DNA of 20,051 nucleotides, from NCBI GenBank assembly GCA_964443025.1, contig CAYUEL010000024.1, forward strand, positions 1 through 20,051. Reading direction: 5' to 3'. The translations under genes and the position numbers were made by a program. The DNA comes from JAJFKJ01 sp964443025 (GTDB lineage: Bacteria > Pseudomonadota > Gammaproteobacteria > JABCZS01). Shown piece after piece: positions 13,571-20,051 of the stretch. The notes beneath the pieces were generated by a model, which saw only the letters and a list, made by a program, of their open reading frames with translations, ran no database searches and was not told where the DNA came from. Position 1 is the stretch's first letter; every line of letters begins with the position of its first letter.

Positions 13571-15403
13571 ATGAGCGACAACAGTAGTCATATTATTACC
13601 CAACAGTTTCCTGCTTCAACAAAAGTTTACGAAAAAGGTGTGATTCATTCTGATATTCGCGTGCCCATGCGCGAGATTGCATTAACGAACGGTGAAACAA
13701 TCCGTGTGTACGATACCACGGGGCCTTATACTGATCCTGCGGTGACAATTGATGTATTACGTGGCTTGCCGGATGTACGAAGCGCATGGATCAATGCGCG
13801 CAATGATACGCATATTATCGAGGGTCGCAACATTCAACCTGAAGATGATGGCTACACTGCTTTCAAAAAGAATACACCACACATTGATCAATTTGAACGA
13901 AACATTCGTCGCGCCAAACCGGGACATAACGTGTCGCAAATGCATTATGCACGTCAAGGTATTATCACACCAGAAATGGAATATGTTGCTATTCGTGAGA
14001 ACATGCGTAATGAACAATTACGTCAAAAATATTTTGATGCCGAGCGTGAACAACGTTTAAAAGGCAATAGTTTTGGTGCATCTATTCCCGATGAAATCAC
14101 ACCTGAATTTGTGCGCAGCGAAGTGGCGCGCGGACGTGCGATTATCCCTGCGAATATTAACCATCCCGAACTTGAACCGATGATTATTGGTCGTAATTTT
14201 TTAACAAAAATTAATGGCAATATTGGTAACTCTGCAATTATCTCTTCTATTCCTGATGAAGTCGAAAAATTAGTTTGGGGTGTGCGCTGGGGAAGTGACA
14301 CCATGATGGATTTGTCAACCGGTAAAAATATTCATACCACGCGTGAATACATTATTCGCAACTCTCCCGTACCAATTGGAACGGTGCCGTTATATCAAGC
14401 GCTTGAAAAAGTCGGTGGTATTGCGGAAGATTTAACTTGGGATATTTACCGCGATACTTTAATCGAACAAGCGGAACAAGGCGTCAGTTATTTTACCATT
14501 CATGCAGGTGTATTATTGCGCTTTGTACCACTGACCGCAAAACGCGTAACAGGTATTGTATCGCGTGGCGGATCCATCATGGCAAAATGGTGCTTAGCGC
14601 ATCATAAAGAAAATTTCTTATACACGCACTGGCGTGAAATTAATGAAATCATGAAAGCCTATGATGTATCACATTCCATTGGCGATGGTTTACGTCCAGG
14701 TTCATTAGCTGATGCCAATGATGCCGCACAATTTGGTGAACTTGAAACACAAGGTGATCTTGTAAAACTGGCATGGGAGCAAGATGTGCAAGTGATGTGC
14801 GAAGGCCCTGGACATGTTCCTCAACACATGATTCATTACAATGTTCAAAAACAATTGAAAGATTGTCATGAAGCGCCATTTTACACATTAGGCCCATTAG
14901 TCACTGATATCGCGCCTGGATATGATCATATTACCAGTGGAATGGGTGCTGCCAATATTGGTTGGTACGGAACTTCATTATTATGTTACGTCACACCACG
15001 CGAACACCTGGGATTGCCTGATAAACAAGATGTCAAAGATGGCGTGATTGTATATAAAATTGCGGCACACGCATCCGATGTCGCGAAAGGTCATCCATCA
15101 GCGCGCTTACGTGATGATGCACTTTCACGCGCTCGTTTCGAATTTCGATGGAATGATCAATTTAATTTATCGTTAGATCCTGATCGTGCACGCGAACTTC
15201 ATGATGAGCACTTGCCACAAGAAGGTGCTAAAACAGCGCATTTTTGCGCAATGTGCGGACCTAAGTTTTGCTCAATGGAGATTACACAACAAATTCGAGA
15301 TTATGCAGCTGAAATTGAATCAGGGATGCAAGAGAAAGCCAAAGAATTTCGAGAAAAAGGAAGTGAGATTTACCATCCTATCAAGGAAGAAGAGGTTGTA
15401 TGA
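13571..15403 (+). CDS. thiC: Phosphomethylpyrimidine synthase ThiC
   Basis: ThiC is a radical-SAM enzyme that rearranges aminoimidazole ribotide into HMP-phosphate, the pyrimidine part of thiamine. The 4Fe-4S motif C559-x2-C562-x4-C567 (CAMCGPKFC) sits near the C-terminus, as it should in this family. The N-terminal ThiC-associated region (FPASTKVYEKG, RVPMREI) and the core with VSRGGS, GDGLRPGS and CEGPGHVP are complete. The 610 residues compare with about 630 in E. coli. The ATG has AAGGAG five bases upstream and is under the TPP riboswitch. The stop overlaps the thiO start by four bases (ATGA). Confidence 0.98.
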   Translation: MSDNSSHIITQQFPASTKVYEKGVIHSDIRVPMREIALTNGETIRVYDTTGPYTDPAVTIDVLRGLPDVRSAWINARNDTHIIEGRNIQPEDDGYTAFKKNTPHIDQFERNIRRAKPGHNVSQMHYARQGIITPEMEYVAIRENMRNEQLRQKYFDAEREQRLKGNSFGASIPDEITPEFVRSEVARGRAIIPANINHPELEPMIIGRNFLTKINGNIGNSAIISSIPDEVEKLVWGVRWGSDTMMDLSTGKNIHTTREYIIRNSPVPIGTVPLYQALEKVGGIAEDLTWDIYRDTLIEQAEQGVSYFTIHAGVLLRFVPLTAKRVTGIVSRGGSIMAKWCLAHHKENFLYTHWREINEIMKAYDVSHSIGDGLRPGSLADANDAAQFGELETQGDLVKLAWEQDVQVMCEGPGHVPQHMIHYNVQKQLKDCHEAPFYTLGPLVTDIAPGYDHITSGMGAANIGWYGTSLLCYVTPREHLGLPDKQDVKDGVIVYKIAAHASDVAKGHPSARLRDDALSRARFEFRWNDQFNLSLDPDRARELHDEHLPQEGAKTAHFCAMCGPKFCSMEITQQIRDYAAEIESGMQEKAKEFREKGSEIYHPIKEEEVV

Positions 15404-16443
15404 ATATAGGGATTGTAGGCGCTGGCATTGTCGGTCGCCTGCTAGCATGGACGCTAGCTTTACTTGATCACAAAGTGACTTTGTTTGATAAAACAACGGC
15501 GGATGATACAAGCACCGCCAGTTTTGTTGCAGCTGGTATGTTATCCCCTTATGCCGAACTTGAAAATGGTGAGACAAAGTTATTTGAACTTGCGCAAGAT
15601 GCAATCTTACGGTGGCAATCCATTCTGAGTAAACTGAAATATCCCGTTGAATTAAAACATACCGGAAGTTTGCTTTTGGCAAAACCGAATGAATTACCGG
15701 AATTGCAACATTTTATTGATCGTGCCAAGCGCATAAATGTCTCTTTAAAGTTAATTAACAGCCGTTCGATTGCAGAATTAGAACCCGATCTAGAAGGTCA
15801 TTCTTTTACCGGAATTTATTTACCTGAGGAAGGTTTTTTAGATACGCATGAAGTGATGAACGCGCTCACGGCTGAAATAAAACGACTGCCGATCGCTTGG
15901 CATGAAAAAACCGACATTATAAGCATCGAAAATAAAACAGTTAAAGGCGATACTTTCTCGAAAAAATTTGATCAGGTATTTGATTGCCGAGGTTTGGGTG
16001 CAAGTGCAGCGTTACCTCAGTTACGTGCCGTACGCGGTGAAATTATCTGGCTTCAAACTAAAGATGTTAATCTAACACGACCTGTACGCGTGTTGCATCC
16101 ACGTTACGCGATTTACGTGGTTCCACGAAAAAATAATATATATCTGGTCGGCGCTACACAAATTGAAAGTGACGATCACTCACCTATTTCTGTTCAATCC
16201 GCACTTGAATTATTGTCTGCTTGTTACAGTTTGCATCCGGGTTTTGCAGAAGCACGTATCATAAAAACTCAAACACAATGTCGTCCTGCATTTCCTGATC
16301 ATATGCCTAAAATTATCCCGACACCTGATTGCATTCATGTGAATGGTTTATTCCGCCATGGTTATTTGTTAACGCCAAAAGTTGTATCCGCTGCAGTAGC
16401 TTGTTGTATAAAGGAGGTGAAAAATGCAAGTATGGTTAAATGA
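15400..16443 (+). CDS. thiO: Glycine oxidase ThiO (FAD-dependent)
   Basis: ThiO oxidises glycine to iminoglycine, which supplies the C-N unit for the thiazole ring; this is the oxygen-using alternative to ThiH. The FAD-binding G7-A-G9-I-V-G12 motif opens the protein, followed by ASFVAAGMLSPYAE, RGEIIWLQ, HPRYAIYVVPR and GLFRHGYLLTPKV, all typical of the ThiO/DAO family. The length of 347 residues is normal. It starts inside the thiC stop (ATGA), with an AGGAAG-AGAGG purine stretch just upstream in thiC, which implies translational coupling. It ends 20 bases inside thiS. Confidence 0.95.
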   Translation: MNIGIVGAGIVGRLLAWTLALLDHKVTLFDKTTADDTSTASFVAAGMLSPYAELENGETKLFELAQDAILRWQSILSKLKYPVELKHTGSLLLAKPNELPELQHFIDRAKRINVSLKLINSRSIAELEPDLEGHSFTGIYLPEEGFLDTHEVMNALTAEIKRLPIAWHEKTDIISIENKTVKGDTFSKKFDQVFDCRGLGASAALPQLRAVRGEIIWLQTKDVNLTRPVRVLHPRYAIYVVPRKNNIYLVGATQIESDDHSPISVQSALELLSACYSLHPGFAEARIIKTQTQCRPAFPDHMPKIIPTPDCIHVNGLFRHGYLLTPKVVSAAVACCIKEVKNASMVK

Positions 16444-16624
16444 TGAATTAAAGCAGTTGCAAGAAATAAAAACCCTGGATGAAGCATTAAACGTGTGGAA
16501 ATATACCGATCATAATTTTGCTGTTGCGATTAACCAGGAATTTATTCCTCGGCAACAATACAAAGATTTTAAACTTACTGATAATGATAAAATCGATATT
16601 ATTATTCCTATGCAAGGTGGATGA
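16424..16624 (+). CDS. thiS: Sulfur carrier protein ThiS
   Basis: ThiS is a small ubiquitin-fold protein that carries sulfur as a C-terminal thiocarboxylate and hands it to ThiG. The 66 residues end in GG, as needed for adenylation and thiocarboxylation. IIIPMQGG is the usual end, and the FAVAINQEFIPR block matches ThiS. A very strong ribosome binding site AAGGAGGTGA (16411-16420) lies inside the end of thiO. The adenylating enzyme ThiF is not encoded nearby. Confidence 0.95.
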   Translation: MQVWLNDELKQLQEIKTLDEALNVWKYTDHNFAVAINQEFIPRQQYKDFKLTDNDKIDIIIPMQGG

Positions 16625-16633
16625 GGGTCAATC

Positions 16634-17422
16634 ATGTGGAAATTAGCAGAAAAACAGTTGGATTCTCGATTGATTTTAGGAACAGCTCTATATCCATCGC
16701 CGGATATCATGTGTGAATCCATTCGTCATTCCAATACGCAAGTTGTTACCGTGGCACTCAAACGACAATTAGCCGGTTTTAAAGATAATAAATTTTGGGA
16801 CCTTTTAAAAAGCTTAAATGTGAATATCCTTCCCAATACGGCTGGAAGTCGAAATGCCAAAGAGGCTGTAACCGTTGCAGAAATGGCAAGAGAAATTTTT
16901 AAAACCAATTGGATCAAGGTTGAAGTGGTGGGCGATGATTACAACCTTCAACCAAATCCATTCGAGTTGGTTAAGGCCGTAGAACAATTGTTGCAGCGAG
17001 GATTCACCGCATTACCTTATTGCACAGATGATTTGGTGCTTTGCAAAGCATTAGTTGATCTCGGTTGTAATGTTGTAATGCCGTGGGCTTCGCCCATTGG
17101 TTCCGGACAAGGTTTATTAAATGAATATGCCTTGCGCACTTTGCGTGAACGTTTACCCAATACAACGTTAATTATTGATGCTGGAATTGGGCGCCCATCG
17201 GATGCTATTAAAGCAATGGAAATGGGCTTTGACGCAATATTATTAAACACAGCCATTGCTAAAGCAATCGATCCTATCAAAATGGCTGAAAGTTTTGCGA
17301 TGGCCATTCAATCAGGACGAATGGCTTTTGAAGCAGGCATTATGCCTAAACGTGAATTTGCATCTTCAAGTACACCACTTATTGATACACCCTTTTGGCA
17401 GCAAGGAGCAAAAGCATCATGA
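16634..17422 (+). CDS. thiG: Thiazole synthase ThiG
   Basis: ThiG is a TIM-barrel enzyme that builds the thiazole phosphate from deoxyxylulose 5-phosphate, iminoglycine and the ThiS thiocarboxylate. The Schiff-base lysine is K95 in NWIKVEVVGD. The family blocks PNTAGSRNAKEA, LPYCTDD, VMPWASPIGSGQG, IIDAGIGRPSDA and GFDAILLNTAIAKA are all present. At 262 residues it is of normal length. It lies nine bases after thiS and ends in an ATGA overlap with thiDE, so the cluster is a tightly coupled operon. Confidence 0.97.
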   Translation: MWKLAEKQLDSRLILGTALYPSPDIMCESIRHSNTQVVTVALKRQLAGFKDNKFWDLLKSLNVNILPNTAGSRNAKEAVTVAEMAREIFKTNWIKVEVVGDDYNLQPNPFELVKAVEQLLQRGFTALPYCTDDLVLCKALVDLGCNVVMPWASPIGSGQGLLNEYALRTLRERLPNTTLIIDAGIGRPSDAIKAMEMGFDAILLNTAIAKAIDPIKMAESFAMAIQSGRMAFEAGIMPKREFASSSTPLIDTPFWQQGAKAS

Positions 17423-18843
17423 CGATTGTATGGAGCATTGCAGGTTCGGATTCAGGAGGTGGCGCTGGTATTCAAGCCGATCTAGCTGCTTATTCTGATT
17501 TTAATACACATGGTTGCACCGCTATTACTGCGCTTACTGCACAAAATTCCGTCGGCGTACAAGCAGTAAATTACGTTGGCAGTTTGGTATTGAATTCACA
17601 AATCAATGCAATCAAATACGATCTGCCTGCAAAAGCTATTAAATTAGGCTTGCTTGGAACGCAAGACAATTTAAAAGTTGTCAGCGCATTTTTACATGAA
17701 TACAAAGGGCATGTTATTGTAGATCCTGTGTTTTGCGCTACGACCGGCGCTCGTTTGGCTGATGATGAATTGGCTGCTTTATACCAACGTTATATCTTTC
17801 CCTATGTAACATTGTTGACACCCAATGTTTCTGAAACAAAATTATTTACGGGAATTAATTTAACTCATGAGGAAGATTATTTAGCCGCTGCAAGAAAATT
17901 ATTAGCCATGGGTTGTCAGGCGGTGCTTATTAAAAGTGGTGACGCCACATGGGATCCGCTACTTTCATCCGATTTTTACGCTGATCATAAACAACATTTT
18001 TGGATCAATCATTATCGCATTGATACACGGCATACACATGGCACGGGTTGTACATTATCATCAGCCATCACCGCTTGTTTGGCATTGGGTTACAATTTAC
18101 AAGAATCCATTATATTAGCAAAGACCTATATTCAGGCAGGATTGAAAGTTTCCGTTGGCTTAGGCAAGGGTCCTGGCCCTGTGGTTCGCACAGGGTTTCC
18201 CAATAATAGTCTAAATTTCCCGTGGATATCGCAGAAACCACAAGATTTGCATTTGGCTTTTCCACCCTGCGAACAACCATTAGGATTTTATCCTCTTGTT
18301 AATAACCTTGAAGATTTGGCGTTTTGTATCGATTATGGTTTTTCAACTGTGCAACTACGGATAAAGAATCATGAAGAAAATTATTTAAGAAAGACAATCA
18401 GTTCCGCAGTGAATATGGCCCGAAACACAAAAACGCAATTGTTTATTAATGATTATTGGCAATTAGCAATTGAAGCTCATGCTTATGGCGTTCATCTTGG
18501 ACAAGATGATTTGTTAACAGCAGACATCCGCACCATTCATCAAGCAGGTTTGCGCTTGGGATTAAGTTCAAATTGTTTGTATTCGTTATCAAAAGCTTAT
18601 GCGTATAATCCTTCTTATCTTGCAGCGGGCCCCGTGTTTCCAACACAAAGCAAACCAGATGCAAAACCACCTATCGGTATTGATAAATTAACTGTTATGA
18701 AGAATCTTTCTCCCAAACCTTTATGTGCGATTGGTGGCATTGAATACGATGAATTTCAATCAATATTGAAAATGGGTTGTCAAGGTGTTGCATTTATATC
18801 GGCGCTGAATGCCTTTAAGAAGCACGACGTACCAATTTTTTAA
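17419..18843 (+). CDS. thiDE: Bifunctional HMP-phosphate kinase / thiamine-phosphate synthase (ThiD-ThiE fusion)
   Basis: The N-terminal half (about 1-265) is ThiD, which phosphorylates HMP and HMP-phosphate. It has GSDSGGGAGIQADL (9-22), DPVFCATTG, TPNVSE and the catalytic C211 in GTGCTLSS. The C-terminal half (about 287-470) is ThiE, which joins HMP-pyrophosphate and thiazole phosphate. It has VQLRIKN, LFINDYWQLA, GVHLGQDDL, AAGPVFPTQSKPDA and AIGGI. I use the ATG at 17419, overlapping the thiG stop as ATGA with AAGGAG (17403-17408) upstream. A TTG 24 bases earlier keeps the frame but would remove the usual ThiD start. Its 3' end overlaps the convergent GGDEF-EAL gene by 29 bases. Confidence 0.96.
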   Translation: MTIVWSIAGSDSGGGAGIQADLAAYSDFNTHGCTAITALTAQNSVGVQAVNYVGSLVLNSQINAIKYDLPAKAIKLGLLGTQDNLKVVSAFLHEYKGHVIVDPVFCATTGARLADDELAALYQRYIFPYVTLLTPNVSETKLFTGINLTHEEDYLAAARKLLAMGCQAVLIKSGDATWDPLLSSDFYADHKQHFWINHYRIDTRHTHGTGCTLSSAITACLALGYNLQESIILAKTYIQAGLKVSVGLGKGPGPVVRTGFPNNSLNFPWISQKPQDLHLAFPPCEQPLGFYPLVNNLEDLAFCIDYGFSTVQLRIKNHEENYLRKTISSAVNMARNTKTQLFINDYWQLAIEAHAYGVHLGQDDLLTADIRTIHQAGLRLGLSSNCLYSLSKAYAYNPSYLAAGPVFPTQSKPDAKPPIGIDKLTVMKNLSPKPLCAIGGIEYDEFQSILKMGCQGVAFISALNAFKKHDVPIF

Positions 18844-20051
18844 ATTCATCCTCATCAACTGCCTCGGAAAAATAAGAGCCTTGCGCCAAATCACATCCCA
18901 GGTGTTTTAAAAAAGTTAATTGTTCATCTGTTTCAACATCTTCAGCAATTACCTTTAAATCAATGCAATGAGCCATCTTAATGGCCGCATCAATAATATT
19001 CTCTGCGTCTTTATTAACAAAAATCTGTTTGATAAATGATCCATCAATTTTTAACGAACTTACACAAATATGTTTCAAGTGTGCAATTGATGATGCACCT
19101 GTTCCATATCCATCAACAGATATAGAGAATCCTCGCTCAGAAAGCTCTTCCAATTTTTGTTGATGATAGGCGCTAATATCAGAAATTAATTTTTCAGATA
19201 TCTTAAGTACAACTAATTCGGGCTCAAGCGATAATTCCTCTACCAACGATTCCAAATCGGGCACAAAACCTTCGCTCTCAAATTGCACCTTTGTAATAGT
19301 AATGTAAAGATGAAAATCTTTAAAATCCCAAGATGCTAAAGCAGAACAAGCCTCGGTTAATTCCCAATGAGATATCGCGGACATAATCCCCACCTCTTTT
19401 GCCACGGGAATAAACTCTGATAACGGAACCTGACCCAATTCATTCGAATACCAATTGAGAACTGCTTCAACAGCAACTAATTTGTTATTGTGCAAATCAT
19501 AAATAGGTTTGTAACTTAAATAAAACTCTCTATCAACTAATGCAGTTTGTAAACATGCGGCAATTTGTAAATGCTGTTTACTTTTCTGGTTAATTTCAGA
19601 AGAATAATAACGAAAACAATCTTTCCCTGAAGCCTTCGCCGCATATAATGCCATCTCTGCATGCTTAATTAAAACATCCGGTCTTTCGCTCGCTAAAGGA
19701 GAAATTGCAATACCTATAGAAAAATTAACCATGATAGCTTGCTCTTGTATCAACAAAGGCTCTTCCCATGCGCGTTGTAATTTTTGAGCTACTGTATCAA
19801 CATTTGAAATTTCTTTTACATCGGTGATGAGAATAGCAAATTCATCGCTACCTAAATGCGCAATATATTCTTCTTTTCGTAATTTTGATTGCAGTATTTC
19901 GCCTACTTTAATTAAAACTTCATCGCCTATTACCTTACCGTATGCTTCATTAATGACATTGAAATTATCTAAATCCAAACACATCAATGCCAACATGGTA
20001 TGGTTGCGTCGGGAGCGGCTCAACTCCCGATCTAATACCTTTTCGAACTGA
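18815..20051 (-). CDS. GGDEF-EAL protein with degenerate catalytic motifs (partial, runs off the right edge)
   Basis: The reading frame stays open to the last base; QFEKVLDRE precedes the TTG at 20023, in the place where GGDEF domains have their first helix. That TTG is therefore not a credible start, and the 5' part lies outside the window. Numbering from the TTG, the GGDEF signature is GSDEF (58-62) and the I-site is RKEE instead of RxxD. In the EAL domain (about 155-395) EALxR has become EAVLN (186-190). The usual Asn of the NxSxxQF block is T242 or T244, ExTE has become KISE (274-277), DDFGTG has become DGYGTG, and AEGVE has become AEDVE. LKID is kept. An enzymatically inactive c-di-GMP receptor or scaffold is the likely role; loss of function is the alternative. 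Confidence 0.9.
   Translation of the reverse strand, partial: QFEKVLDRELSRSRRNHTMLALMCLDLDNFNVINEAYGKVIGDEVLIKVGEILQSKLRKEEYIAHLGSDEFAILITDVKEISNVDTVAQKLQRAWEEPLLIQEQAIMVNFSIGIAISPLASERPDVLIKHAEMALYAAKASGKDCFRYYSSEINQKSKQHLQIAACLQTALVDREFYLSYKPIYDLHNNKLVAVEAVLNWYSNELGQVPLSEFIPVAKEVGIMSAISHWELTEACSALASWDFKDFHLYITITKVQFESEGFVPDLESLVEELSLEPELVVLKISEKLISDISAYHQQKLEELSERGFSISVDGYGTGASSIAHLKHICVSSLKIDGSFIKQIFVNKDAENIIDAAIKMAHCIDLKVIAEDVETDEQLTFLKHLGCDLAQGSYFSEAVDEDEFKKLVRRAS

Noticed and set aside
13348..13581. Minus-strand open frame across the thiC leader
   Set aside because: It is the complement of the TPP riboswitch and its palindromic arm, arginine-rich only because of that, and lacks a ribosome binding site.
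17395..17418. TTG start for thiDE
   Set aside because: It lies inside thiG and adds residues before the standard ThiD N-terminus; the ATGA overlap with AAGGAG upstream is better.

Overview
The window is AT-rich, gene-dense bacterial DNA. The ssrA layout, thiamine operon organisation, SCO1/SenC protein, MHYT-type kinase and several orphan, lysine- or coiled-coil-rich proteins suggest a gammaproteobacterium. A host-associated member of the Legionellales is my best guess, but this is inference and no single gene here proves it. Two runs of ten Ns (2160-2169 and 8491-8500) show that this is a scaffold; both lie inside coding sequences.

Left part (1-2950): an extended -10 promoter, the tmRNA gene ssrA with a 16-residue tag, and its rho-independent terminator. 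Next comes a 759-codon unknown protein with two widely spaced R-x4-H motifs typical of HEPN ribonuclease domains. Signalling block (2955-6513, minus strand): an MHYT-domain membrane histidine kinase followed 19 bases later by a REC-GGDEF-EAL response regulator with all its main catalytic motifs, probably a two-component system controlling cyclic di-GMP. A divergent SCO1/SenC copper chaperone gene follows (6564-7139).

Accessory block (7143-13238): a protein built of three copies of an unrecognised repeat of about 100 residues, and a secreted choloylglycine-hydrolase-family enzyme whose ribosome binding site lies in a perfect 10-bp hairpin. These are followed by a secreted VanX/DdpX-type D-Ala-D-Ala dipeptidase, three orphan proteins, and a HAD-fold protein with a basic, NLS-like N-terminus. 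This block has the look of lineage-specific or host-interaction genes.

Thiamine block (13336-18843, plus strand): a promoter and a TPP riboswitch carrying a 105-base palindromic insertion as its P3a arm, followed by thiC-thiO-thiS-thiG-thiDE. The genes overlap or nearly touch. They make the pyrimidine and thiazole halves of thiamine and join them; thiF is not in the window. The right edge (18815-20051, minus strand) holds the 3' part of a second GGDEF-EAL gene whose catalytic motifs are degenerate, so cyclic di-GMP signalling genes flank the window's accessory and thiamine blocks.

The strongest candidates for something undescribed are the double-HEPN-motif protein next to ssrA, the triplicated-repeat protein, the palindrome inside the TPP riboswitch, and the hairpin over the hydrolase ribosome binding site.
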